Positions 26,523 to 34,628 of a DNA stretch of 64,000 bases are shown here, piece by piece. Under the pieces are notes generated by a model. That model saw only the letters and a program-made list of their open reading frames with translations. It searched no databases and was not told the origin of the DNA. This DNA is from Pseudomonas sihuiensis. Its GTDB lineage: Bacteria; Pseudomonadota; Gammaproteobacteria; Pseudomonadales; Pseudomonadaceae. The stretch covers positions 3,162,001 to 3,226,000 of the forward strand of contig NZ_LT629797.1 in the NCBI RefSeq assembly GCF_900106015.1, written 5' to 3'. The translations under genes were made by a program, and so were the position numbers. How positions within the stretch are numbered: the first letter of the stretch is position 1; each line of letters begins with the position of its first letter.

Positions 26523-27416
26523 ATGCTCAAAGGTCTGGCTATCACTCCACCGATACTCGGGCGGATTTCCATCGGTAAGGTCATCGAGAAGAACGGCAAG
26601 CGCCTGCCCGAGAAGGATGACCAATTCACCATCACTTCCCAGGTGCAAGGCAAGGACGGCTGGCTACTTCACCCACTCAATGACGAGCTGCGTCAGGGCA
26701 AGGACGACAAGCTGCGCAGCATTCCGGTACGCCTGCTGTTCAACGAACCGGAGCTGAATTTCCGAGCCGACTACACGCTGTTCGACCGGCAATCCGGACG
26801 CCCCGTCTGCGTGGGCAATGGCGAGACTTGTAAGCGGGTTACCCAGGACGGCATGCAGTCGCTGCCCTGCCCTTCACCGGATGCCTGCCCACTGGCCAAA
26901 GGCGGTGCCTGTAAGCCCTACGGCCGACTGAATGTGGTCATTGGTGATGAGGATCCGCTGGGCAGCTTCGTGTTCCGCACCACCGGCTTCAACAGCATCC
27001 GCACCCTGGCCGCTCGTCTGCATTACTTCCAGGCCATCTCTGGAAACCGCCTGGCCTGTCTGCCGCTGGAGTTGCGCCTGCGAGGTAAGTCGACTCGCCA
27101 GAGTCATGGCACGCCGATTTTCTACGCCGATCTGACGGTACGCGGCGGCATGGACATGGCAGAGGCACTGGTGTCCGCCAGTGAACTCGATTCGCGGCGG
27201 CAGGCTGCCGGCTTCAATCAGGCTGCGCTGGATGAAGCTGCGCGACGCGGCTTTGGCAACGGCGCATTCGAGGACAGCGAGGAGGATGTCGGTGCCATCG
27301 TCGAGGAGTTCTTCGCCAGCCCGGACCCGACAACCGACAGTCAGGGCGACACAGCGTCGCCTGCGCCCAGCTCGCTGGCAGACAAGCTGGAAGTGCTCGC
27401 CAGCCAAACCCACTAA
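26523..27416 (+). CDS. Gp3/recombination-directionality-factor-like metal-binding protein
   Basis: 297 residues. The N-terminal half carries a cysteine cluster (CVGNGETCKRV and CPSPDACPLAKGGACKPYGRL, about residues 98-138) followed by VVIGDEDPLGSFVFRTTGFNSIRTLAARL. This arrangement resembles phage Gp3-type recombination directionality factors. Such proteins are also called hydrolase or metal-binding protein in pseudomonad islands. The C-terminus is acidic and disordered. The ATG at 26523 has ggagaattacc upstream. If it is an RDF it would bias the integrase toward excision. The family call is moderate and the function inferred. Confidence 0.75.
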   Translation: MLKGLAITPPILGRISIGKVIEKNGKRLPEKDDQFTITSQVQGKDGWLLHPLNDELRQGKDDKLRSIPVRLLFNEPELNFRADYTLFDRQSGRPVCVGNGETCKRVTQDGMQSLPCPSPDACPLAKGGACKPYGRLNVVIGDEDPLGSFVFRTTGFNSIRTLAARLHYFQAISGNRLACLPLELRLRGKSTRQSHGTPIFYADLTVRGGMDMAEALVSASELDSRRQAAGFNQAALDEAARRGFGNGAFEDSEEDVGAIVEEFFASPDPTTDSQGDTASPAPSSLADKLEVLASQTH

Positions 27417-27458
27417 CCCTTTGCCTGCCCACCCCGGGCAGGCCTTCGGAGATTCGAC

Positions 27459-27665
27459 ATGACACTACTGAGATTTTTGCTGTGCCTATTCACCTTCATC
27501 GGCGCGTTGGCTGCAGCAGGCGCGCTGGTTATCAGCGTGCTGCTGATGCTGCGCTTTCCACCTCTGCTTGTCGCTGTTGTCCTGTCCTGCTGGATCCTCT
27601 GCAAACTGCTGAAAGTCTTTCGCAATCCGGACCAAACCAAAGCCACCAAGCCTTCGGCGCAGTGA
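27459..27665 (+). CDS. Small two-segment membrane protein
   Basis: 68 residues with two hydrophobic helices (FLLCLFTFIGALAAAGALVISVLLML and PPLLVAVVLSCWILCKLL) and a basic tail. It is of unknown function, the fifth gene of the plus-strand block. A degraded partial copy of its second half lies at about 29635-29737. Confidence 0.7.
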   Translation: MTLLRFLLCLFTFIGALAAAGALVISVLLMLRFPPLLVAVVLSCWILCKLLKVFRNPDQTKATKPSAQ

Positions 27666-27719
27666 TACGGCCATGCCGATCAGCAAGGGGCCAACGACTA
27701 TCCAATTGGGAGAATCAAA

Positions 27720-28001
27720 ATGAGTCAAAACTGTTTGATCTGCGAGTCCAGGGCCGTCATCACGTGCGAAGCAGCCAAAGGTCTTGCATTGCTTCTGGGG
27801 CTTGTCGACAGCGCAATCCAGGGTGCACGGCGCACGCCGGTAGAGGGTAGCCACGAGGCGCTTACTAATGGGTTAACGGAGATTCTTCCCTCTTACCCAT
27901 CGGCACTGCGTGTAGCTGAGGATGTCGGGCGCTTTCACTTCGCAGGTTTTGACTGCTTGTGCCTACGTTGTGGGGCGCGCTTCAACGAGGGCGCAGAGTG
28001 A
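27720..28001 (+). CDS. Small split zinc-ribbon protein
   Basis: 93 residues of unknown function. CLIC at residues 5-8 and CLRCGARF at about 82-89 make a likely zinc ribbon from both ends of the chain, enclosing a mostly helical middle. The start has gggaga upstream. It is comparable in plan to the protein at 23957. It converges on the XRE regulator with a 10-base gap. Confidence 0.7.
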   Translation: MSQNCLICESRAVITCEAAKGLALLLGLVDSAIQGARRTPVEGSHEALTNGLTEILPSYPSALRVAEDVGRFHFAGFDCLCLRCGARFNEGAE

Positions 28002-28011
28002 CATTCGGCGC

Positions 28012-28359
28012 TCAGTTGAGGGCAAAGCGCTCGACCAAGCGCTCCACAATATCCAGCACCAGCAGCCGATCCTCTGCGCTCAGCGAAGCCAGCAGGCTCT
28101 GTAGCCGACGCGCCTGATCTGCAGGTAGAGAACTCCCCTCTGTTAGCAGGTCGGCCGTCTCACATTCAAAAACGGCTGCCAATTCAACCAGACGCTCAAC
28201 ATTGGGCATCACCAGCCCACGCTCAATGCGAGAAACCGCCTCCGCACCGATGTTGAGCTTCTCGGCGACCTTCTCTTGGCTGAGGTCACGACGAATGCGC
28301 TGACGGGCAATGGCACGACCAATCTGCTCCGCCAGCGGCTTTGAATCGTTCTTCGGCAT
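28012..28359 (-). CDS. XRE-family helix-turn-helix regulator
   Basis: 115 residues. The Cro/CI-type helix-turn-helix occupies about residues 13-68 (IARQRIRRDLSQEKVAEKLNIGAEAVSRIERGLVMPNVERLVELAAVFE). It is followed by a short helical tail ending in LSAEDRLLVLDIVERLVERFAL, probably for dimerisation. It lies divergent from the gene at 28495. The gap contains the inverted repeat aggttg-acacc-caacct at about 28439, a candidate operator. Confidence 0.9.
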   Translation of the reverse strand: MPKNDSKPLAEQIGRAIARQRIRRDLSQEKVAEKLNIGAEAVSRIERGLVMPNVERLVELAAVFECETADLLTEGSSLPADQARRLQSLLASLSAEDRLLVLDIVERLVERFALN

Positions 28360-28438
28360 GCACCCTCCAAGTCAACCCAAATGGTCGAACACCACCCCGT
28401 TGACAGGAAGGACCTCACAAACCGAGACTCACCTCATT

Positions 28439-28455
28439 AGGTTGACACCCAACCT
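28439..28455. promoter_or_regulatory. Inverted repeat between XRE regulator and membrane-protein gene
   Basis: aggttg / caacct arms separated by five bases, including a -35-like ttgaca. It lies 40 bases before the plus-strand start and 80 before the regulator start, and is a plausible operator for the XRE protein. Confidence 0.45.
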
Positions 28456-28494
28456 ATTTCATACCCATTGAGCCCATGCAGGGAGTCGCGCGCG

Positions 28495-28848
28495 ATGAAT
28501 GTTGTTACCGGATTGAATGAAGCCATGATTGAGGGGCTACTGAAGAACAAGCGGTCTTTCGAGGTCATCGGCCTGAGAGGCAACTTTATGGAAGGGATCA
28601 AGCTGGTCGAGACTAAGATCGAGGCACTGGGCATGAAGTGCAGGATCCGCAGCGACATGAAGGCGACTATTGCACAGGGCGGATTCATCGGAGGGCTCAT
28701 GGGGGCGGCCTCCCTCCCTGCCGGAATTGCCATTGGCGCAATAGCCGCAGCAGCAACCGCCGGCCACCAATTGGCCACGTACAACCCCGACTACGAAGTC
28801 CTTAAGGACTACGTGAACAAGAAGCTCACGGTCACGTACAAGAAGTGA
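28495..28848 (+). CDS. Small protein with glycine-rich membrane hairpin
   Basis: A 117-residue protein of unknown function. The N-terminal soluble part (1-55) includes LKNKRSFEVIGLRGNFMEGIKLVETKIEALGMKCRIRSD. It is followed by GGFIGGLMGAASLPAGIAIGAIAAAATAG (about 62-90), likely a membrane-inserting hairpin, and a basic tail. The ATG at 28495 has an agggag box 10 bases upstream. A secreted protein gene follows at a 26-base gap. Confidence 0.72.
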   Translation: MNVVTGLNEAMIEGLLKNKRSFEVIGLRGNFMEGIKLVETKIEALGMKCRIRSDMKATIAQGGFIGGLMGAASLPAGIAIGAIAAAATAGHQLATYNPDYEVLKDYVNKKLTVTYKK

Positions 28849-28874
28849 CCCTGGCCAACAACGAGAGATAAGAC

Positions 28875-29591
28875 ATGAAGAAAATCATCACCACCACACT
28901 GCTGTCCATAGTCTTCAGCCTCTATGGCCAGGTAGCTATGGCTATCGGTTACCAGCACGGCTCATTCCCAGACGAACTGAGTCCGCAAGGCTTGCCCGAG
29001 GCGATCCCCTGCAGTTTCCAGCGCAAAACGCACCTGACCAATGAGGGCACCCTGAACTGTGTCTGGCTGATGTCCAGTCGGAACATCACCGAATGGAGTG
29101 CACAGCAAGGCCGGAATCTCAACTATCCCAACAAGTACGAGGCTGTATGTCGTAAGGGTACCTGCCGGGTACAGGGCACGGTCGTTGGCAATCACCCCAA
29201 AGATGAAAACGTCAGGCTGTCCATCTGGTACTACATGGGACAAAGCAGCGATGGCAAGCCTGTAGCTTATCTGAAGGGCTTTGGCCCTGCTTTCGATGGC
29301 GAGGCGGTCAGCTACGCCGAGGCCGGGCAGATGCTCGTAGAGTTCTATGAGAACTCGGGTATCGATAACCAGAAGGCGATCCAGTTCGAGCTGAGTCAGC
29401 ACTATGACGGCGGCTGGGAGCAATTCCAGGCTGACCTGAATGGTGGAAACGCCAGCGCAAGCACCAATCCAGAGCAATGTCTAAATGCCTGGATCAAGGC
29501 ATTCCGTGATGACGTGGGCGAGGACGCGATGATCGTCGGCGAGCAGCTGGATGAGTGGAAGGGCTGGTGCAGCAAAGGCAAACTGCCGTAG
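28875..29591 (+). CDS. Secreted cysteine-containing protein, unknown function
   Basis: 238 residues with a signal peptide (KKIITTTLLSIVFSLYGQVAMA, cleavage near residue 23). The mature protein has six cysteines, several close together (CSFQRK...LNCVW, CRKGTCRVQ), suggesting disulfides formed in the periplasm. No domain was recognised. It probably shares a transcript with the preceding membrane-hairpin gene. An effector/partner relation is possible but not shown. Confidence 0.75.
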   Translation: MKKIITTTLLSIVFSLYGQVAMAIGYQHGSFPDELSPQGLPEAIPCSFQRKTHLTNEGTLNCVWLMSSRNITEWSAQQGRNLNYPNKYEAVCRKGTCRVQGTVVGNHPKDENVRLSIWYYMGQSSDGKPVAYLKGFGPAFDGEAVSYAEAGQMLVEFYENSGIDNQKAIQFELSQHYDGGWEQFQADLNGGNASASTNPEQCLNAWIKAFRDDVGEDAMIVGEQLDEWKGWCSKGKLP

Positions 29592-29634
29592 CCTCAGGCC
29601 ACCGGGACCCTGTCAGGCTGTCTGAAGCATCGCT

Positions 29635-29737
29635 GCTGGTGATTCTGATGGTGCGCTTTCCACGATTTCTGATCGCTGTGGTGTTGGCGTGCCGGATCCT
29701 CAGCGGGGTTCTATCGCTGGTTAGAAGCCATAGGTAA
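29635..29737 (+). pseudogene. Degraded partial copy of the small membrane protein gene
   Basis: The conceptual LLVILMVRFPRFLIAVVLAC followed by RILSGVL aligns with residues 25-55 of the 27459 gene product (LVISVLLMLRFPPLLVAVVL followed by SCWILCKLL), at DNA level as well. There is no matching start or N-terminal half. It is a remnant of a local duplication. Confidence 0.7.
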
Positions 29738-29743
29738 ACATCT

Positions 29744-30154
29744 GTGTTCGCATACATATGCCTCGGCACGAACGATCTTGAGCGCGCAATTAAATTCTAT
29801 GATGCAGCTCTTGCCCCGCTCGGCCTCAATAGATGCGACACAGGTGACGAGCCGAATTGGAACGGCTGGGCCGGCTGGGGCACCTATGAAGCTGGAGGAG
29901 CAAAAGAGCTTGCACTCTGGGTATGCACGCCTTTCAACTCAAACACTGCGACTTCTGGCAACGGCACAATGGTTGCTCTTCGTGCCAACACATGGGAAGA
30001 GGTCAGAAATTTCTATGCTGCAGCAATTGAGAACGGCGGCACATCTGAAGGAGTACCTGCACTACGGCCGCAGTACGGCAGCGATTTTTATGCCGCTTAT
30101 GTTCGCGACCCAGATGGCAATAAAATCGCGGCCGTATGCAGAACTATCACGTAA
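29744..30154 (+). CDS. VOC (glyoxalase/bleomycin-resistance) superfamily protein
   Basis: 136 residues with the vicinal-oxygen-chelate fold: an N-terminal FAYICLGTNDLERAIKFYDAALAPLGL and a C-terminal YGSDFYAAYVRDPDGNKIAAVC, with Glu/His-type metal ligands not clearly complete. It starts at GTG 29744 after aggtaaa. The function (isomerase, dioxygenase or drug binding) cannot be assigned. Confidence 0.88.
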   Translation: MFAYICLGTNDLERAIKFYDAALAPLGLNRCDTGDEPNWNGWAGWGTYEAGGAKELALWVCTPFNSNTATSGNGTMVALRANTWEEVRNFYAAAIENGGTSEGVPALRPQYGSDFYAAYVRDPDGNKIAAVCRTIT

Positions 30155-30292
30155 CCCATGCAACCGCTCAAAAAGCAGTTCTGCGAAAAGGCTTCTAGCA
30201 TATGGCTTAAGTCGTTCGCTTCGCTCACTCGGGGCCTGCTTTAGCCGGCCCCTTTAACTAAACGATCAAAGTCATCAAGCAAACCAAATAGC

Positions 30293-30350
30293 AGTAAGAG
30301 CATATGGGCAGCTTAGGTTGCCCATATGCTCTTACTTTCTTTTTTATTTT
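30293..30350 (+). terminator. Strong rho-independent terminator
   Basis: Perfect 18-base stem (agtaagagcatatgggca and its complement) with an 8-base loop, followed by ttcttttttatttt. It ends plus-strand transcription 140 bases after the VOC gene and separates it from convergent hsdR. Confidence 0.88.
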
Positions 30351-30357
30351 CCCTGCC

Positions 30358-33300
30358 TCAAACCAACCCGAAATAACGCTCGAAGAACACCGCCAGCTTG
30401 CCCAGCACTGCCTGCTTCTTGGTCGCATGCCCGTTGCCCTGGGAGAAGCGCGAAACAGGCGGCAGAATCTTGGTGATTGCTGTGCCGGCCGTGGGGATTG
30501 AGCCATCACGAAACGCCTGTTCAACGAACTCGCGCGCAGCATCGGCGTTGAGGTTTTCCTCCGAGATGATGCGCTCCAGTTCCTCGGTCTTCTTGGCCGC
30601 CATAAAGCTCTGCCACTGAGCGCCCACCTTGGCTCTGGTGTTCACCGACTCCACGAACTGAACGATAAGATCCTTCTTGTTGCGCAGGCTGGGGCTGGCA
30701 TTGATGGCGCGTTCGATGGTGGCGCGGATTTCCTTGTCTTCGCCCGAGCCCTTTTTCTTCAGGTACTGCTCGACCAGCAGCAGGATGTAATCGACGTTGA
30801 TTTCCACCTGCTTGATCAGCTCAATCTCGAAGACCACGTCGTCGTTGATCGACTCCTTCTCCGCTTCGGACGTCGTGCGGAACTCGGCATACAGATTCAG
30901 ATAGACGCTCTGGTAATCCTGGTACTGACGCTCGCTGAGAATCTCGTTCCCGGCAAAATCGTCGAAAGCCGTCAGGATATTTTTCAGCCGCAGGATCGAG
31001 CCAAACAGTTTGATGAAGGCTTTCTGCGCCGCTTCGCCGACGATGGCCTGCCCCAGAGGGAATTTGTCGAGCAGCTCGCCGATGCGCGTCTGGTACTCAG
31101 CGAAATACTCGGCGTAAGGCTTCAGCAGCACGATGCCCTTGGCGTCCTTGTTACCGAACAGGGCCAGCGCATCGTTGGTTTCCTGCTCCAGATTGCGGAA
31201 GGAGACGATGTTGCCGTAGGTCTTCACCGAGTTGAGGATGCGATTGGTGCGCGAATACGCCTGGATCAGGCCATGCGCCTTGAGGTTCTTGTCCACCCAC
31301 AGCGTGTTCAGCGTGGTGGCGTCGAAGCCGGTCAGGAACATGTTGACCACGATGACCAGGTCCAGCTCGCGCTTCTTCAGGCGCTGCGACAGATCCTTGT
31401 AGTAGTTCTGAAACTTGTCCGCCGAGGTGTCGAAGCTCGTGGCGAACAGCGCGTTGTAATCCTTGATCGCGGCGTCCAGAAAATCCCGCGAGCTTTGATC
31501 CAGCCCCTCGGCCTCGAACTCCTCCTCGCCAAGCAGGCCGTCTTCGTCGTCCTCGTTGGCGGCAAAGCTGTAGATCAGCCCAACCTTAAGCCGCTGGGCC
31601 TCGGGTAGCTCCTGCTGCTGCGCGGCAAGTTCCGCGTAGTAACGCTTGGCCGCATCAATCGAGGCACAGGCAAACAGCGAGTTGAAGCCAGCCACCCGCT
31701 TGCCGTCATGGCGATAGGTGCTGGCGCGCTTGGTCTTCTGATCGAAATGCTCGCGGATATAACCGACGATCTGGCTGATGCGCTCTGGTGCCAGCAGGGC
31801 ACGCTCGGTGTCGATGGCCGAGACCTGCTTGTCCTTGATCCGCGCCTGCACCTTGAGGGTATTGATGTAGTCGATGCGAAACGGCAGCACGTTCTTGTCG
31901 TTGATCGCATCGACGATGGTGTAGGTGTGCAGCTTGTCGCCAAAGGCCTGCTCGGTGGTGCGGCGTAACGGGTTGCCACCGGTTCCCGAGTTCTTCGCAA
32001 AGATCGGCGTGCCGGTGAAACCGAACAGGTGGTAGCGCTTGAACACACGGGTGATTTCGCTGTGCATGTCACCGAACTGGCTGCGGTGGCACTCGTCGAA
32101 GATCACCACCACATGCGCGTCGTACACCGGGTGCTTCTTGTTCTTGGCCACGAAGCGCGAGAGCTTCTGAATAGTGGTGATGATGATCCGCGCGTTCGGG
32201 TCTTCCAGCTGTTTCTGCAGCACCGAGGTCGAGGTATTGGAGTTGGCCGCGCCTTTCTCGAAGCGCTCGTATTCGCGCATGGTCTGGTAGTCCAGATCCT
32301 TGCGATCGACCACGAACAGCACCTTGTCGATGTCCGGCAGGCCACGGGCGAGCTGGGCGGCCTTGAAGCTGGTCAGCGTCTTGCCCGAGCCTGTGGTGTG
32401 CCAGATGTAACCACCCGCCGCCACAGTGCCCAGCTGGCGGTGATTGGTTGAGGTGGCAATGCGCTGCAGGATGCGCTCGGCGGCCACGATCTGGTAGGGG
32501 CGCATCACCAGCAGTTTGCGATCTACATCGAACACGCAGTACTTGGTGAGTACGTTCAGCAATGAATGCTTGGCAAAGAAGGTCTTGGTAAAGCCCACCA
32601 ACTCGGTGATGGGCTGGTTGCGCGCGTCGGCCCACCAACTGGTGAAGGAAAAGCTGTTGGATGTTTTGCTTTTGCTGCGCTTGCCGGCCTGCTCCTTCAA
32701 GTGCCCGTCGCGCACGGTGTTGCTGTAGTACTTGGTCAGCGTGCCATTGCTGATCACGAACAGCTGCACATAATCGAACAGGCCGCTGCCCGCCCAGAAG
32801 CTGTCGCGCTGGTAACGGTTGATCTGGTTGAAGGCTTCGCGAATGTCCACGCCACGGCGCTTGAGCTCGATGTGCACCATCGGCAGGCCGTTGACCAGTA
32901 CCGTCACATCGAAGCGCGTGGCGTGCTTGCCGCCGTGCTCGCCGGTCGGCGTTTCGTACTGGTTGATCACCTGCAAGACGTTGTTGTGAATATTGGCCTT
33001 ATCGATCAGGTAGATGTTCTTGCTGCTGCCGTCATCGCGCTTCAAGACCTGGACGTGATCCTCCTGCAGGCGCGCGGTTTTTTCCAGAATGCCGTCATTG
33101 GTGCCCGCAATGCAGGTGGCGAGGAAGCCCTGCCACTCCGTGTCGGAAAACTCGATCTTGTTGAGCTGCTCCAGCCGAGCCCGCAGGTTGGCGACCAGCT
33201 CGGCCTCGGAACTGATCGGCAGGTACTCGTAGGCCTGCCGCTGCAGTTGTTCGATAAAAGCACTCTCCAGCGCCGCCTCGCTCTGGTAGCCGGTCTCGCG

Positions 33301-33396
33301 CACACCCAGCGCATCCGGCAGAAATTCGGCCACCACCGTGCTCTCGTTGGAGAGTGCAATGGCCTCGTAGCGATAGGGCTGGTTCTCAATGCTCAT
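30358..33396 (-). CDS. hsdR: Type I restriction endonuclease subunit R
   Basis: A 1012-residue motor/nuclease subunit that translocates DNA and cleaves away from unmodified sites. The N-terminal nuclease core has RFDVTVLVNGLPMVHIELKRRG (PD...ExK, about residues 160-180). Helicase Walker A is WHTTGSGKTLTSF (near 330), the DEAD box DECHRSQFG (near 440), and motif III-like FGFTGTPIF. A C-terminal helicase lobe contains VNMFLTGFDATTLNTLWVDK and AYSRTNRIL. It overlaps hsdS by 4 bases and is the last gene of the operon. The length is normal and no defect is visible. Confidence 0.97.
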   Translation of the reverse strand: MSIENQPYRYEAIALSNESTVVAEFLPDALGVRETGYQSEAALESAFIEQLQRQAYEYLPISSEAELVANLRARLEQLNKIEFSDTEWQGFLATCIAGTNDGILEKTARLQEDHVQVLKRDDGSSKNIYLIDKANIHNNVLQVINQYETPTGEHGGKHATRFDVTVLVNGLPMVHIELKRRGVDIREAFNQINRYQRDSFWAGSGLFDYVQLFVISNGTLTKYYSNTVRDGHLKEQAGKRSKSKTSNSFSFTSWWADARNQPITELVGFTKTFFAKHSLLNVLTKYCVFDVDRKLLVMRPYQIVAAERILQRIATSTNHRQLGTVAAGGYIWHTTGSGKTLTSFKAAQLARGLPDIDKVLFVVDRKDLDYQTMREYERFEKGAANSNTSTSVLQKQLEDPNARIIITTIQKLSRFVAKNKKHPVYDAHVVVIFDECHRSQFGDMHSEITRVFKRYHLFGFTGTPIFAKNSGTGGNPLRRTTEQAFGDKLHTYTIVDAINDKNVLPFRIDYINTLKVQARIKDKQVSAIDTERALLAPERISQIVGYIREHFDQKTKRASTYRHDGKRVAGFNSLFACASIDAAKRYYAELAAQQQELPEAQRLKVGLIYSFAANEDDEDGLLGEEEFEAEGLDQSSRDFLDAAIKDYNALFATSFDTSADKFQNYYKDLSQRLKKRELDLVIVVNMFLTGFDATTLNTLWVDKNLKAHGLIQAYSRTNRILNSVKTYGNIVSFRNLEQETNDALALFGNKDAKGIVLLKPYAEYFAEYQTRIGELLDKFPLGQAIVGEAAQKAFIKLFGSILRLKNILTAFDDFAGNEILSERQYQDYQSVYLNLYAEFRTTSEAEKESINDDVVFEIELIKQVEINVDYILLLVEQYLKKKGSGEDKEIRATIERAINASPSLRNKKDLIVQFVESVNTRAKVGAQWQSFMAAKKTEELERIISEENLNADAAREFVEQAFRDGSIPTAGTAITKILPPVSRFSQGNGHATKKQAVLGKLAVFFERYFGLV

Positions 33397-34628
33397 GCGG
33401 CTTCCTTGAATGTGAGCAAACGGTCGCGGTAGTAGGCGTACTGCCGACGGCGAGCGGCGATCTCGGCAGGCAGGCCGATGGAGATGTCATTTACCAGCGC
33501 ATCGAACTTGTCGAGGATGGCGACGATGCGCTCTTGCTCTTCAAGCGATGGGACTGGGATACGAATCTTGGAGAACCCGCCAATCAGCAAGGTGTTGACC
33601 TTGGTACGCGCCACATACTTGGCCTTCTCTGCAATGAATGAGCTCGTTTGCATGCAGTAGGAAACGAACTTCGGGTTCATCGAATGGCGGAAGGCGTAGC
33701 AGTGATCGTGGATCGCAACATCCTCGGTGCCAACCCAGGCCACGGCCTTGCCAACGTCCTCTACGGTTTCCCCTACGTCGGTAACCACTACATCACCGGG
33801 CTTGGCATAACGCAGTGAAGCGGCCATATCCGCACGCACATGCGAGATGGCCGTATCTGCGGCCGTACCGTAGCGGGTGTAAATCTCGCCATAGTGGATA
33901 CAAGGCACACCGTCCTCGACGTAATCAGCCTTGGTAAACCGCCGCCCCCGGATGAACTCGCCGAGCTCGGCCATCGCGGCCCAGCGAATATCTTGATCGC
34001 TGAAAGCGAGCAAGGCGTCGCGGTAGTACTTGTACTGCCTGCGACGCGCCTCAAGCTCCGCCTCAAGCTCCGCCTCAAGCTCCGCCTCAAGCTCCGTGAA
34101 AGCGTCAAGAATTTTCACGATTTCCTGCTGCACTGCGAGTGGTGGCACCGGAATCCTGATCTTCGCAAGGCTCTTTGCCGAAACATCGATAACCTTCGTA
34201 CCCGTCGCATGCTTTTTCTTATCTGCGAAGAAACTTGGTGTTTGCAGGTAGTAAGCGAGGTATTTCGGGTCTTGGTCATGTTTCAAGACCGTGGCATGTC
34301 CCCCTGTGACAATCTGGGCTTCTCCAATCCACGCAACAGCCTTGCAAACGTCATCAATGTTTTCACTGGTGTTGGTGATTACAAGATCACCAGGATCGAC
34401 CTTGGCTAGCCTTTCGGCCTTTGCCCCCGGAACAAATGACTTCGTTTCGGTCGCCCAAATGCCATAGTGAGTGTAAATCTGTCCGTAGTGGATACATCCA
34501 ACTCCAGACTCCACAAAATCAGATTTCGGCATGCCGTTGCCACGCACAAGCTCGCCCAAATCTCCAATTGCCTTGAACTCCACCCCCTCCGGGCAAAGCT
34601 CGGCGATCAACGCATCGATCCGGCTCAT
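33393..34628 (-). CDS. hsdS: Type I restriction-modification specificity subunit
   Basis: A 411-residue DNA-recognition subunit made of two target-recognition domains (about 15-165 and 210-370). Each ends with a conserved helix carrying RRRQYKYYRD or RRRQYAYYRD. The first long helix (residues 179-194) is four exact repeats of ELEA, encoded by four copies of a 12-bp unit at about 34047-34095. In EcoR124-type enzymes the number of such 4-residue repeats sets the spacing between the two half-sites, so the copy number here is functionally meaningful. It overlaps both rhuM and hsdR by 4 bases. Confidence 0.95.
   Translation of the reverse strand: MSRIDALIAELCPEGVEFKAIGDLGELVRGNGMPKSDFVESGVGCIHYGQIYTHYGIWATETKSFVPGAKAERLAKVDPGDLVITNTSENIDDVCKAVAWIGEAQIVTGGHATVLKHDQDPKYLAYYLQTPSFFADKKKHATGTKVIDVSAKSLAKIRIPVPPLAVQQEIVKILDAFTELEAELEAELEAELEARRRQYKYYRDALLAFSDQDIRWAAMAELGEFIRGRRFTKADYVEDGVPCIHYGEIYTRYGTAADTAISHVRADMAASLRYAKPGDVVVTDVGETVEDVGKAVAWVGTEDVAIHDHCYAFRHSMNPKFVSYCMQTSSFIAEKAKYVARTKVNTLLIGGFSKIRIPVPSLEEQERIVAILDKFDALVNDISIGLPAEIAARRRQYAYYRDRLLTFKEAA
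34047..34095. repeat. Four tandem 12-bp repeats inside hsdS
   Basis: The unit gcctcaagctcc (plus strand) is repeated four times without change, coding ELEA x4 on the minus strand. As a multiple of three it can expand or contract without frameshift. Confidence 0.93.

Noticed and set aside
34047..34095. CRISPR-like short repeats
   Set aside because: The 12-bp units are contiguous without spacers and encode the ELEA helix of HsdS.
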